Shown: positions 25,850 through 34,863, counted from the stretch's first letter. The stretch: 64,000 nt of DNA from Agromyces sp. LHK192 (GCF_004006235.1 NZ_CP034753.1:372001-436000); one strand, 5' to 3'. Notes: generated by a model not told the origin, from the sequence alone. Numbers and translations are program-made.

Positions 25850-26042
25850 CGATCGCTGCCGCTGGCCCTCCAACTGGGGGTCGGGCTCGCAGGCCGGGGC
25901 AAACGTTCTCCTGAAAGGATCGACACGGCGGTCGAATCGATTCACTCGCATGGATCGGTGCGGATGCCGCCACCCCCCATCGCCCGGCCCGCACCGCGGG
26001 CGTCGACCGACGTCCCCGCGCGAGCACGACCTGAGGAGTTCC

Positions 26043-27494
26043 ATGCCCCGCAACCGCATCGCCGCCGCGACCATCTCGGCTGCCGCGCTCACCGCGCTCA
26101 TGTGCTCGGCCCCGATCGCCGCGCACGCCGACGGCGCCGACACCGTCAAGCCGGTCATCGCCGACACGGCGTTCGGCACGGTCAAGGGCATCGTCACCTT
26201 CACCGTCACGCAGGCCGAGGATGCCCCGAAGCGCGCATACGTCGAGATCCAGCAGCTCGGCGCCGACGCCAAGTGGAAGAAGCTCAAGGGCCAGGAGTTC
26301 AAGGGCACCAACGAGTTCGCGCTCACCGTCGACACGGCCGCGCTCGCCGAGGGCGTCGCCACCCAGGTCAAGGTGTCGAGCTGGGACCTCAACGACAACC
26401 ACACGAGCAAGACCTTCCCGGTCGTGATCGACCGCACGAAGCCCGTCGCGAACCTGGTCACGCCGGCGACCGGCGGCCCGTTCAACACTTCGACCATCGA
26501 GCTGACCGTCGACGCGACCGACAACCTCGGCCTCGACCGCGTCACGGCGAACGTCTACCAGGCCGGCAAGCTCGTGAAGAGCACCTCGTCGAGCGCGGGC
26601 GGTGCCACCGCGGCGACGCACAGCAAGTCGGTCACGCTGCCCGACGGCGAGTACTCGATCCGCTTCAACGCGTCGGACCTCGCCGGCAGCGTCTCCACGA
26701 CCGGCCAGTTCGCCTTCGAGATCGACACCGTCGCCCCGACCGTGACCCCCAAGGACGAGACCCCCGCCAAGGGCGTCTTCGGGTCGGCGCCGAGCTTCAA
26801 GCTGAGCGACGCGGGCGTCGGTGAGGTCGACTACGTCGAGATCAACGGCGTGAAGAAGGACCTGACGAACAACAAGTGGTCCGACCTCAACACGGGCGGC
26901 TACACCCCCGCACAGGGTGTGAACACCATCGTCGCCGTCGACACCGCGGGCAACCGCAGCGAGCCCGTGACCTTCACGTTCGACTCGGTCGCCCCGAAGG
27001 CCGAGGTGAAGCCCGGCGTCGAAGCCGTCGACGGCGTGTACACGAAGGCCCCGAGCTTCAAGCTGAGCGACGCGGGCATCGGCAAGGTCGACTACCTCGT
27101 GGTCAACGGCGTGAAGAAGGACCTGACCGACAACAAGTGGTCCGACCTGAACGCCGGCGCCTACACCCCGGTGCAGGGGAAGAACACGATCGTCGTGGTC
27201 GACACCGCGGGCAACGCCTCGGAGGTGACGTTCGAGTTCGACGACGTGGAGCCGGTCGTCACGGCGGAGTCCGAGACCTGGGAATCGAAGGAGAGCGGCC
27301 GCTGGGCGGTCACGCTGACGTTCAGCGAGCCCGTCTCGGGTGCATCGCTCGGCCAGGGCTGGTACGGCGACGACACCGTCTACACCAAGGTGTTCTACCG
27401 CGCCAAGACGGTCGATGTCGCATTCACCGACCTCGCCGGCAACCCCGGGTCGTACCCGCTCGTCGTCGACGCGGTCGCGCCCGCAGCGGAGTAG
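26043..27494 (+). CDS. Secreted Ig-like repeat protein
   Basis: The 483-residue protein has a Sec signal peptide ending at AHA (about residue 29). A series of beta-sandwich modules follows with TVAPTVTPK, SVAPKAEVK and DVEPVVT junctions and GxNTIVxVDTAGN motifs, as in bacterial Ig-like (Big) domains of surface adhesins or enzyme accessory regions. Two consecutive modules are nearly identical with an 87-residue period. The ATG has GAGGAG upstream. There is no sortase motif, so it is released or held non-covalently. Confidence 0.8.
   Translation: MPRNRIAAATISAAALTALMCSAPIAAHADGADTVKPVIADTAFGTVKGIVTFTVTQAEDAPKRAYVEIQQLGADAKWKKLKGQEFKGTNEFALTVDTAALAEGVATQVKVSSWDLNDNHTSKTFPVVIDRTKPVANLVTPATGGPFNTSTIELTVDATDNLGLDRVTANVYQAGKLVKSTSSSAGGATAATHSKSVTLPDGEYSIRFNASDLAGSVSTTGQFAFEIDTVAPTVTPKDETPAKGVFGSAPSFKLSDAGVGEVDYVEINGVKKDLTNNKWSDLNTGGYTPAQGVNTIVAVDTAGNRSEPVTFTFDSVAPKAEVKPGVEAVDGVYTKAPSFKLSDAGIGKVDYLVVNGVKKDLTDNKWSDLNAGAYTPVQGKNTIVVVDTAGNASEVTFEFDDVEPVVTAESETWESKESGRWAVTLTFSEPVSGASLGQGWYGDDTVYTKVFYRAKTVDVAFTDLAGNPGSYPLVVDAVAPAAE
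26791..27312 (+). repeat. Two 261-bp in-frame repeats within the Ig-like gene
   Basis: CGAGCTTCAAGCTGAGCGAC starts at 26791 and again at 27052, and the similarity continues through GGCGTGAAGAAGGACCTGAC and CAACAAGTGGTCCGACCT with few changes. The 87-codon period marks a recent domain duplication. The last third of the second unit is less similar. Confidence 0.8.
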
Positions 27495-27507
27495 TCGCAT
27501 CGCACCG

Positions 27508-27540
27508 AGGGGCGGCAGGCCGATGGCCTGCCGCCCCTTG
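27508..27540 (+). terminator. Terminator after the Ig-like gene
   Basis: AGGGGCGGCAGGCC (27508-27521) pairs with GGCCTGCCGCCCCT (27525-27538) around a GAT loop, a 14-bp perfect stem followed by TTG, 13 bp after the stop codon. Confidence 0.88.
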
Positions 27541-27682
27541 TCGTGCGCGTCGCGGATGTCCCGCACGACGTCACGTCCGCGAAACATCCCCTCCCGAAAC
27601 GTGGAAACACTCCGCCCGTAGCGTCGCGGTCGCGCGACTTCCCGCGCGACGACACAGCGACACCACGCTTCGAGGAGGCCAG

Positions 27683-28429
27683 GTGCAAGCACCACCACGT
27701 ACACGTAGGAACCGGACGCCGTACGCGATCATCGGCGGCGCGGCGGTCGCAGCCGCCGCGATCGTCGGCGGCGCCCTGATGATCCCGTCCGTCAGCGGGG
27801 CTGCGGGCGGCGAGGCATCCGCCGCCGAGGAGGTCGCCCGGGTCTCCGAGCGACCGGCGCTCGGCCACGCCCGCGACCCACTGAGCGCCGAGGAGCTGAG
27901 CTATGCGCTCCACCTCGCCACGACGGACGCGAGCCTGCCCGAGGACGTGACGTCCGTCGACGGATCCGACGCGCCGCAGGTGCTGTCGATCGACATCGCC
28001 ACACGCGATGTCGATTCGGATGCCCGCACGGCCGACGTCGTGCTCTACGACTACACGTCGAACCGGGCCTTCCTGCAGGCCGTGAACCTCGCCGACGGCA
28101 CGGTCACGAGCTCGGCGACGCAGGGCGTCCAGCCGCCGCCGAGCGCGGACGAGGTCGACTTCGCGTTCTCCGTCTTCCTCGGCGACACCGTCGCGAGCGA
28201 CGCCGTGCGCGCCGAGTTCGCCGCCGTGACCGGTGACGCGCTCTCCTCGATCGACCAGCTGGGCGTGACCGGCGGCGCATTCGTGCCCGATGCGGGCACG
28301 GTCGGTGCCGATGCCTGCGCCATCGACCGCTGCGTCGAGATGCAGTTCCGCATCCCCGGCGGCGGCTACCTCGACACGACCGGGTTCGTCGTCGACCTGT
28401 CCACCCGCTCCGTCATCGGCATCCAGTGA
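27683..28429 (+). CDS. Membrane-anchored or exported protein, tyramine oxidase subunit B-like
   Basis: The 248-residue protein has a basic N-terminus and one hydrophobic segment (about 14-36), then an exported domain. That domain contains LSAEELSYALHLATTDAS, TADVVLYDYTSNRAFLQAVNLADGTV and a C-terminal two-Cys motif DACAIDRCVEMQFRIPGGGYLDTTGFVVDLSTRSV. This resembles proteins annotated as tyramine oxidase subunit B, found beside copper-amine-oxidase-like genes in actinobacteria. The GTG start has GAGGAGG upstream and its stop overlaps the next gene. The sequence also looks like the N-terminal (N2/N3-like) part of an amine oxidase supplied as a separate chain; that is inference. Confidence 0.6.
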   Translation: MQAPPRTRRNRTPYAIIGGAAVAAAAIVGGALMIPSVSGAAGGEASAAEEVARVSERPALGHARDPLSAEELSYALHLATTDASLPEDVTSVDGSDAPQVLSIDIATRDVDSDARTADVVLYDYTSNRAFLQAVNLADGTVTSSATQGVQPPPSADEVDFAFSVFLGDTVASDAVRAEFAAVTGDALSSIDQLGVTGGAFVPDAGTVGADACAIDRCVEMQFRIPGGGYLDTTGFVVDLSTRSVIGIQ

Positions 28430-28461
28430 AGGGCATGACCTCCGTGAAGGACACGACCTCC
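28426..28461 (+). repeat. 18-bp imperfect tandem duplication at the start of the amine-oxidase-like gene
   Basis: GTGAAGGGCATGACCTCC (28426-28443) is followed directly by GTGAAGGACACGACCTCC (28444-28461), differing at two positions. Each copy carries a GTG and a GAAGG ribosome-site-like element, so the duplication multiplies candidate initiation sites. Confidence 0.8.
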
Positions 28462-30357
28462 GTGAGCGCACGCCTCACGCGATCCATCGCGCTCGCCGCG
28501 ACCGCCGTGGCGGCGTTCGCCGGCCTCGCGCTCGTCCCGGCGACGGCGGCGTCCGCTGCCCCGCCGCCCATCAACTGCTCCGGCGATGCGCTCATCGAGA
28601 AGGAGTTCGATAACGGCACCGCGTGGCAGATGTGCTGGCGCGTCGACAGCAAGAAGGGCCTCGTGCTCGAGCAGGTGGCGGTCAAGGCGCCGGGGGAGGA
28701 CGGCTACCGCCGGGTCCTCGACTCGGTGTACCTGAGCCAACTGCACGTGCCGTACGACACCGGCAAGAACGTCTGGAACGACATCACATCGTACGGCTTC
28801 GGAAACCAGTACCTGCAGAAGCTCAGCCCCGCCGAGTGCGGCGACGGCACGCTCCGCGACGTCGCCCAGACATGGACGACGACCCGCCGCGGCGAGACGA
28901 CGACCTGGATGCGGACCATCCCGGCGCTGTGCATCACCGACACCACCAGCCCGCTGGCCTACCGGTCGCACGAGCAGTCGTGGGGGTCCATCGAGGACGC
29001 ACCGCTGTTCACGGCCGACAAGCAGGGCTTCACGCTCCAGACGATCTCGAAGGTCGACTGGTACGAGTACGCCACGAAGGTCGAGTTCACCGACGAGGGC
29101 GGCATCTCGTTCGACCTCGGTGCCACCGGCGACGTCTCGTACGAGGACTTCGACGCGGACGCGACGACCGGCTGGCCGATCGGCACGGATGCCTCCGCGT
29201 TCGCGGCCTCGCACTGGCACAACGCGATCTGGCGCCTCGACTTCGGTCTCGACGGCCAGGAAGCGATGCAGGTCGAGCAGTACGACTCGGTGGTGGGCGA
29301 GATGGGCGAGAAGACCGAGCTCATGCACACGACGGCGCAGACGATCGCGAATCCCGCGAACCTCGCCCCCGTCGACGACCTCACCTGGTGGCGGGTCGCC
29401 GCGCCGGGCAGCGTCAACGGCGACGGGCACGTCCGCTCGTACGAGTTCGTGTTCCCCGGCTCGCAGTTGTACCAGGCCGACCCGGTCACGCAGCCGCTCA
29501 TCACGGTGACGAACTACAACGCCTGCCAGGAGTACGCGACGAACAACCTCAACCCCGCGTGCACGGAGAAGAACGTCATCGACTACGTCGCGACGTCGGC
29601 CGACCAGTCGCTCACCGACCCGGTCGCGTGGGTGAACAGCGGGTTCCACCACGTCGTCCGCGACGAGGACCAGAGCCCGATGCAGACCCACTGGCAGTCG
29701 TTCTCGATCATCCCGCGCGACTGGACGGCGCAGTCGATGGGCACGCCCGCAGGCCGGTCGTGCATCAACGGCGACCCGGGCGGCGAGATCCACACGGACG
29801 AGCAGCCCTGCGAGCAGCCGACCGAGCCGACCGAGCAGCCGACCGAGCCGACCGAGGAGCCGACCGCGCCGACGGAGCAGCCCACGGAGCCGACCGAGCA
29901 ACCGACCGAGCCGACCGAGCAGCCGACGGAGGGCGCCACCCTCACGCTGTCCGCGACCGAGCTGTCGCCGGGCGAGGAGTTCGACCTGGAAGGCACGGGC
30001 TTCGCGCCGGACGAGTCGGTCGCGGTCGAACTCCATTCCGAGCCGATCCCGGTCGGGTCACTGGCGGCGGATGCCTCCGGCGCGGTCGCGGGCACGCTCA
30101 CCGTGCCGGCAGGGGCTCCGGCCGGGGCGCACCGCGTCGTCGTGACCGGCGCAACCAGCGGCGTCACCGCCGCGGTCGACATCACGGTGCTGAAGGCCGC
30201 AGCCGCAGCCGCATCCGCGTCGTCGTCGGGCAGTGGCCTCGCCAGTACCGGGACGACGATCGCGTGGGGGGCCGGCGGGCTCGCGCTCGCGTTGGTCGCG
30301 CTCGGTATCGCGCTCGTCGTGCGCCGCCGCCGCGCCACCTCGATCACCGCCGAGTGA
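28426..30357 (+). CDS. Divergent copper-amine-oxidase-like surface protein with LASTG sorting signal
   Basis: The 643-residue protein has a signal peptide (about 16-45) and a copper amine oxidase catalytic-domain-like region (about 50-440). It then has a Thr/Glu/Pro repeat spacer (462-502), a small beta domain (about 503-590), LASTG (605-609), a membrane helix and an Arg-rich tail. By manual alignment the general-base Asp is D119 (NDITSYGFG), the topaquinone Tyr would be Y213 in WYEY instead of the usual NYD/E, the copper ligands are H263 and H265 (HWH), and the third His is H408 or H409 before RDEDQSP. LAxTG is the class E sortase signal. The start is uncertain: GTG 28426, ATG 28435, GTG 28444 or GTG 28462. 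Confidence 0.72.
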   Translation: MKGMTSVKDTTSVSARLTRSIALAATAVAAFAGLALVPATAASAAPPPINCSGDALIEKEFDNGTAWQMCWRVDSKKGLVLEQVAVKAPGEDGYRRVLDSVYLSQLHVPYDTGKNVWNDITSYGFGNQYLQKLSPAECGDGTLRDVAQTWTTTRRGETTTWMRTIPALCITDTTSPLAYRSHEQSWGSIEDAPLFTADKQGFTLQTISKVDWYEYATKVEFTDEGGISFDLGATGDVSYEDFDADATTGWPIGTDASAFAASHWHNAIWRLDFGLDGQEAMQVEQYDSVVGEMGEKTELMHTTAQTIANPANLAPVDDLTWWRVAAPGSVNGDGHVRSYEFVFPGSQLYQADPVTQPLITVTNYNACQEYATNNLNPACTEKNVIDYVATSADQSLTDPVAWVNSGFHHVVRDEDQSPMQTHWQSFSIIPRDWTAQSMGTPAGRSCINGDPGGEIHTDEQPCEQPTEPTEQPTEPTEEPTAPTEQPTEPTEQPTEPTEQPTEGATLTLSATELSPGEEFDLEGTGFAPDESVAVELHSEPIPVGSLAADASGAVAGTLTVPAGAPAGAHRVVVTGATSGVTAAVDITVLKAAAAAASASSSGSGLASTGTTIAWGAGGLALALVALGIALVVRRRRATSITAE

Positions 30358-30360
30358 CCC

Positions 30361-30395
30361 GGGGGCGACCCGGCCGCCCGGTCGGGTCGCCCCTT
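30361..30395 (+). terminator. Hairpin between the surface protein and DUF305 genes
   Basis: GGGGCGACCCG pairs with CGGGTCGCCCC around a short GC-rich loop and is followed by TTCC. It lies immediately after the stop codon and may reduce read-through into the DUF305 gene. Confidence 0.7.
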
Positions 30396-30424
30396 CCTCA
30401 CCTCACCGAACCCAGGAGGCCGCC

Positions 30425-31102
30425 ATGCGACGACCGCTCGCCACATCCATCTCGATCGCGGCCGTCGTGCTGGCGAGCGCACTCGGGGTCGGCGTCGTGC
30501 TCGCCGGTGCGCCGCCCGAGGCCGTCGCCGGCGGCGCGGCCGAGGCATCCCGTGCGGGCGGCACTGCGGGCGGCACTGCGGGAGCCGACGGCGCTGCCGC
30601 CGTCTTCGCGGCGGCCCAGGTGGAGCGGGATCCGCTCGGCGACGTGCCGAACGAGGCGGACCTCGAGTTCGCGACGATGATGATCCCGCACCACGCGCAG
30701 GCCGTCGAGCTGTCGCGGATCCTCGCCGCGACCCGGGGGATCGACCAGACCTCCGCGGCCCTCGCCGCGTTCATCGAGCGCGATCAGGGCGCCGAGATCG
30801 TGCGCATGCAGGGGTGGCTCGACGCTTGGCACGAGACCGGCGCGGTCGGGCACGAGCATGGAGGATTCATGTCGGGCATGGCGACCGCCGAGCAGATCGC
30901 CGAGTTCGACGCGCTCGACGGCGTCGCTGCGGAACGTCGATTCCTCGAGCTCATGATCGTGCACCACGAGGGCGCGCTCGCGATGACCAGGGACGCCATC
31001 GCGGCAGGCCGCAACAGCTGGATCCGGGCGCTCGCAAAGCACATCGCGAGCGAGCAGCAGCGCGAGATCGAGGCGATGGTCGCGAGGCTGGAGCAGCTGT
31101 GA
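30425..31102 (+). CDS. Exported DUF305 protein
   Basis: The 225-residue protein has a signal peptide or anchor (about 5-35), an Ala/Gly-rich linker and a DUF305 ferritin-like helical domain. The paired metal-binding motifs are MMIPHHAQAVELS (H89, H90) and LMIVHHEGALAMT (H180, H181), with His and Met residues between them (HETGAVGHEHGGFMSGM). DUF305 proteins occur with copper handling genes, fitting a copper supply or storage role for the adjacent amine-oxidase-like protein; that link is inference. AGGAGG lies upstream of the ATG. Confidence 0.88.
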   Translation: MRRPLATSISIAAVVLASALGVGVVLAGAPPEAVAGGAAEASRAGGTAGGTAGADGAAAVFAAAQVERDPLGDVPNEADLEFATMMIPHHAQAVELSRILAATRGIDQTSAALAAFIERDQGAEIVRMQGWLDAWHETGAVGHEHGGFMSGMATAEQIAEFDALDGVAAERRFLELMIVHHEGALAMTRDAIAAGRNSWIRALAKHIASEQQREIEAMVARLEQL

Positions 31103-31653
31103 GCCGGATCCGCCTCGTCGCGGCCGCCGCCGGCGTGGGGCTGCTGGCGTCGCTCGTTCTGACGGGCGCGCTGCGGTTCGAGGTGTTCCGGCTCGGGTCG
31201 GATTCGATGGCGCCCGCGATCGACGCGGGCGATGTCGTCGTCGTGGAACGCGCCGACGGTGACGCGCTGCGCCGCGGCGACGTCGTCGTCTTCGACGACC
31301 CGGGCGGCTGGGCGGCCGACGTCGAGCGGCTCAGCGGCGAACCGGCGGCGCCGATCTTCGTGAAGCGGGTCATCGGCCTGCCGGGCGAGCGGGTCGCGTG
31401 CTGCGACGAGGCCGGCCGCCTCACCGTCGACGGGGTCCGCCGGGACGAGCCATACCTGGCGGAGCCCGACCGACTCGCGAGCGTGCTCGCGTTCGACGTC
31501 GTCGTGCCGGATGCCTCGGTGTTCGTCCTCGGCGACAACCGCGGCGCGTCGATCGACTCCAGGTACCTGGGGCCGGTTCCGTGGTCGGCGGTCCGCGGCC
31601 TGGCGCGGGTGGTGCTCGACCTGCCGATGTCGAAGACGGATGCCGCGCCCTGA
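31099..31653 (+). CDS. Signal peptidase I (S26 family)
   Basis: The 184-residue enzyme has one N-terminal membrane anchor (about 7-25). The Ser/Lys dyad is S36 in GSDSMAPAIDAGD and K89 in IFVKRVIGLPGERV, and the conserved VLGDNRGASIDSRYLGPVP box comes later. The GTG start overlaps the DUF305 stop by 4 bp with GGAG upstream, so it is translationally coupled. A second signal peptidase inside a surface-protein cassette suggests processing of the neighbouring exported proteins. Confidence 0.92.
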   Translation: MSRIRLVAAAAGVGLLASLVLTGALRFEVFRLGSDSMAPAIDAGDVVVVERADGDALRRGDVVVFDDPGGWAADVERLSGEPAAPIFVKRVIGLPGERVACCDEAGRLTVDGVRRDEPYLAEPDRLASVLAFDVVVPDASVFVLGDNRGASIDSRYLGPVPWSAVRGLARVVLDLPMSKTDAAP

Positions 31654-31694
31654 GCCCGGGTGTCGGGCTCGCCCCGCATGCGCATGGTGTTCGC

Positions 31695-32465
31695 CTAGGT
31701 CCACACCGCCGTGCGGGTCCCGCGATCTCCGCCCGGCTGCGAGAGGCGGTCCGCGGCGTTGAAGAGCGCATCGAGGTGGCTGCGGGCGACCTCGGGGTCG
31801 CCGCTCGGGGTCGCGAGCGCCAGCGCGCCGTGGATGCGGCCACCCCCCGATCGCAACGGAACCGCGATGCATGCCCGAGCCGACGGTCCGGCCTCGGCGT
31901 ATGCGGCGAACCCGACCTCGGCCACGGACGCCGCGATGTCGCGGTGCTCGCGTGCCGTGATGCCCGAGGCGGCCGCGGTCGTGGTCACGGTCATCACGGC
32001 GGCACGATCCGTATGCCCCGCGAAGGGCGGCCCGTAGGCGGCGAGGAGCAGTCGGCCGATCGCGGTCGACCCGAGCTGGAGCCGGGTTCGATCGAGCGAC
32101 CTGAGCGGCATCGTCGGATCCTCGTCGGCGACGACGACCCGGCCGTCGCGATAGCGCACGAGATGCACGGCGGCACCCGTCGCGGCGCGCACCCCTGCCA
32201 CCGTGTCCTGCGTCGGGTCGGCGTGGGCGGGCGCGACCAGGTGCGCGAGTTCGACGACGCGCACCCCGAGCAGGAATCCCGGCAGTTCGGGATGCCGGAG
32301 CAGGTATTCGTCGGCGACGAGCGAGTTGATCAGGCGGTACGCCGTGGCGCGCGGGATCCCGAGCGCTCGCGCGATGCCGTTCGCCGACGCCGCGGGACCC
32401 GACCGCGCGACCTCCTCGAGCACCGCGAGGGTCTGCCCGATACCGCTCCGCCCGGCCGCGCTCAC
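31695..32465 (-). CDS. IclR-family transcriptional regulator
   Basis: The 256-residue protein has an N-terminal winged helix (GQTLAVLEEVARSGPAASANGIARALGIPRATAYRLINSLVADEYL, about 9-53) and a C-terminal IclR effector domain with GSTAIGRLLLAAYGPP and SGITAREHRDIAASVAEVGFAAY. The GTG at 32465 overlaps the stop of the upstream APC transporter gene by 4 bp (GTGA). It therefore likely controls that transporter's operon and senses an amino acid or amine related to the transported substrate. Confidence 0.88.
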   Translation of the reverse strand: MSAAGRSGIGQTLAVLEEVARSGPAASANGIARALGIPRATAYRLINSLVADEYLLRHPELPGFLLGVRVVELAHLVAPAHADPTQDTVAGVRAATGAAVHLVRYRDGRVVVADEDPTMPLRSLDRTRLQLGSTAIGRLLLAAYGPPFAGHTDRAAVMTVTTTAAASGITAREHRDIAASVAEVGFAAYAEAGPSARACIAVPLRSGGGRIHGALALATPSGDPEVARSHLDALFNAADRLSQPGGDRGTRTAVWT

Positions 32466-33967
32466 GACCGTCCTTGTCGCTCGCCGCTCGTCGCGAGCGC
32501 GTCCCGGGCGACAGGGGTGTCGTACACGCCCGTGCTCGCCGCGACGACGGCCCCCCGGCGCAGTCGTACCACATGGATTGCGGTCGCCGCGCCGACCACG
32601 ACGATCAGCACGCCGAGTGCGGCGAGGTCGACGCCCGAGAGCGTCAGTGTCTCGGCCAGGGCGATCGCCCCCAGGATGCCGACGCCGAGCATCGCCGGCC
32701 AGGCCTCGCGAAGGGTGAACTCGCCGATGCCCATCAGGTACGCGACCGCGGCGGCGCTCAGCAGGAGGTAGGCGATGACGAAGCCGAGACCCGAGGCCAG
32801 CGCCGCGGTCGCGTCGAACATGGCCCCGCGACCCGTCGCCGACTCGATCAGCGTGCCCGCTCCGATGAGGACGCCGACGGCCACGGCGGCGACATGGGGG
32901 GTGCCGAACCGGTGGGAGGTGCGGCCGAGCCACGCGGGAAGCACGCCCTCGCGCGCCATCGTCAGCACGAGCCTGACGAGCGCGTTCGTGCAGGCGAGCG
33001 TGCAGGCGATCCAGGACGCGGCGACGACGACCTCGACGACGGTCCCGAGCCAGGGTGCGAGCGCGACCGCGCTGCCCTGGAGGCCCGACGTGCGCCCGGT
33101 CGCGCCGCTCGCGGACGCGGAGACCTCGGCCGCCGCACCGAACAGGTAGACGAGCGCGAGCGCCGCGCCGGTCCACACCAGCGCGCGGGGGACGCTCGCG
33201 AGGGGCCGCCGAGCCTCGGGCCCGAGCGCGGCGCCGCTCTCGAAGCCGACGAACGACATCAGTGCGAGACCGAGTCCCGCCGCGAACGCGCCGACCGACG
33301 GCACGTCGTCGAGATCCGGAACCAATTGACCCAGGTTCCAGCCCGTCGTCGCGAACACGACGAGCGAGAGCGCCAGGATTCCGGAGACCGCCGCGATCTC
33401 GATCACGAGCAGTACCCGCGTGGTGGCTCGTGCACCGACCACGATCACGAGCACGATGACGGCGACGGCGACGACCGTGACGAGCGCGACCATGCCCGGG
33501 TCGGTGGAGGGCCCGCTGCCGGGCGGTGCGGCGGACGCCGGATCGCCCGGCTGGAGCAGGCGAGCGATCCGGCGCGCGCCGCTGTGCAGCGTGTCGATCG
33601 ACATGCCGGCATACCCGGCGGCGATCGCCGCGCCGGCGACGAACCCGAGGATCGGGCCGAGGCCGCGCGTGACGAAGGTGTAGACGCCGCCGGCGGCCGC
33701 GATCCTGCGCGCGAACACGGATGCCGAGCCGGCGACGAGCATGACCACGCCCGCCGCCACGACGAGCGTCGCATAGGCCCAGGTGCCGAGCCCTTCGGCC
33801 AGGCCCGCCTGGGTCAGCAGGACGCCCGCGGGTGCGGCCGCGGCCACGGACTGCGCGACGAGGTCGACCGTGCCGAGCGATCCGCGCCGCAGCCCGTGCA
33901 GCGGCGATGTCGCGCGCAGGCTCACGGCCGGCTGCCGACGGGCGATGGCCTCGCCGAGTGCGCTCAT
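32462..33967 (-). CDS. APC-family amino acid or amine permease
   Basis: The 501-residue membrane protein has about twelve hydrophobic segments. The N-terminal unwound-helix region has AAAAPAGVLLTQAG, followed by GGVYTFVTRGLGPILGFVAG, the family signature, and FVGFESGAALGPEARRP. It should import amino acids or amines. The ATG at 33967 has GGAGGG upstream. It is cotranscribed with the IclR regulator. Substrate cannot be read from sequence; the amine-oxidase-like block nearby makes an amine possible. Confidence 0.88.
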   Translation of the reverse strand: MSALGEAIARRQPAVSLRATSPLHGLRRGSLGTVDLVAQSVAAAAPAGVLLTQAGLAEGLGTWAYATLVVAAGVVMLVAGSASVFARRIAAAGGVYTFVTRGLGPILGFVAGAAIAAGYAGMSIDTLHSGARRIARLLQPGDPASAAPPGSGPSTDPGMVALVTVVAVAVIVLVIVVGARATTRVLLVIEIAAVSGILALSLVVFATTGWNLGQLVPDLDDVPSVGAFAAGLGLALMSFVGFESGAALGPEARRPLASVPRALVWTGAALALVYLFGAAAEVSASASGATGRTSGLQGSAVALAPWLGTVVEVVVAASWIACTLACTNALVRLVLTMAREGVLPAWLGRTSHRFGTPHVAAVAVGVLIGAGTLIESATGRGAMFDATAALASGLGFVIAYLLLSAAAVAYLMGIGEFTLREAWPAMLGVGILGAIALAETLTLSGVDLAALGVLIVVVGAATAIHVVRLRRGAVVAASTGVYDTPVARDALATSGERQGRS

Positions 33968-34083
33968 GCCCGACCCTCCGAATCCTCGCAAGGAGGCTAC
34001 GGAGGGCCGGTTTCACGCCTGGCGCGCGGACGTTTCGATCGTGTGTCGCCGTGCGGGACGCCGCGAGTGCCGCGCCGACCCGA

Positions 34084-34863
34084 TCAGAACACGTCGGGCG
34101 ACGGCGTCGATGCCTGGCGGATCGAGACGTCGGCGTGGCGGTCGAACCGGTATCCGGAGCCACGGACGGTGCGGACGATGTCCTGGTAGTGCGCGAGCTT
34201 CGAGCGCAGGCGACGCACGTGCACGTCGATGGTGCGCTCGCTCGGGATCTCGTCGTCGGCCGCCGCCCAGAGGTTGTCGATGAGCTCGTGGCGGTCGATC
34301 GTGCGGCCCTCGCGGAGCACGAGGTACTGGAGAAGTTCGAACTCCTTGTAGGTGAGGCCCGCGGCCTCGCCGTCGAGCAGCACGCGCTTGCGCGAGATGT
34401 CGATGATGACGCCGTTCGGGTGGCGGTCGGCGTCCTCGCCCGGATGCTGCTGCTCGCGCTGCTTGGCGAGCGCTGCCGGGTCCTGCAGGGCGAGGCGCAC
34501 GACGTCGACGTCGCGGCCGCCGGCGCCCTCCGGTGCGAGGGCGACCGCCGCGTAGGTCTCGGACGACGGCGCGATCTCGGCGGTCAGTCGGCGAAGCGCC
34601 TCGACGATGCGGTGGAGGCTGGTGCCATCCTCGAGGGCCTTGGCCTCGTCGATGCCGACGTACAGCACGAAGCCGCGGGCCTCGGTGCCCTCGGGCACGG
34701 CGCGGACGCGGGGTGCCGCCGGGGCGGTGGGCGCGGCCTGGATCGACGGCGCAGGCCGGGTCGCGACGGGCGTCGCGGTGACGGCGGTCGGCTGCGGCGC
34801 GAGCGACACGGGGCGGGCGGGGTGGACGACGTTCTGACGAGCGGGAGCGTAGGCGAGAGACAT
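34084..34863 (-). CDS. Winged-helix DNA-binding protein without receiver domain
   Basis: The 259-residue protein has an Ala/Pro-rich disordered N-terminus (1-58), a small unassigned alpha/beta segment (about 62-128), and a C-terminal OmpR/PhoB-type winged helix (about 150-241). The winged helix contains YKEFELLQYLVLREGRTIDR, the recognition helix SERTIDVHVRRLRSKL and the wing GSGYRF. No phospho-acceptor domain is present, so it is not a standard response regulator; control by protein level or by the N-terminal segment is likely. AAGGA precedes the ATG. Its targets are unknown. Confidence 0.85.
   Translation of the reverse strand: MSLAYAPARQNVVHPARPVSLAPQPTAVTATPVATRPAPSIQAAPTAPAAPRVRAVPEGTEARGFVLYVGIDEAKALEDGTSLHRIVEALRRLTAEIAPSSETYAAVALAPEGAGGRDVDVVRLALQDPAALAKQREQQHPGEDADRHPNGVIIDISRKRVLLDGEAAGLTYKEFELLQYLVLREGRTIDRHELIDNLWAAADDEIPSERTIDVHVRRLRSKLAHYQDIVRTVRGSGYRFDRHADVSIRQASTPSPDVF

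Noticed and set aside
29521..29545. NYN (residues 363-365 of the surface protein) as the topaquinone motif
   Set aside because: In order along the chain it lies after the HxH copper ligands, whereas the cofactor Tyr must precede them; WYEY at 212-215 fits position and surroundings better.
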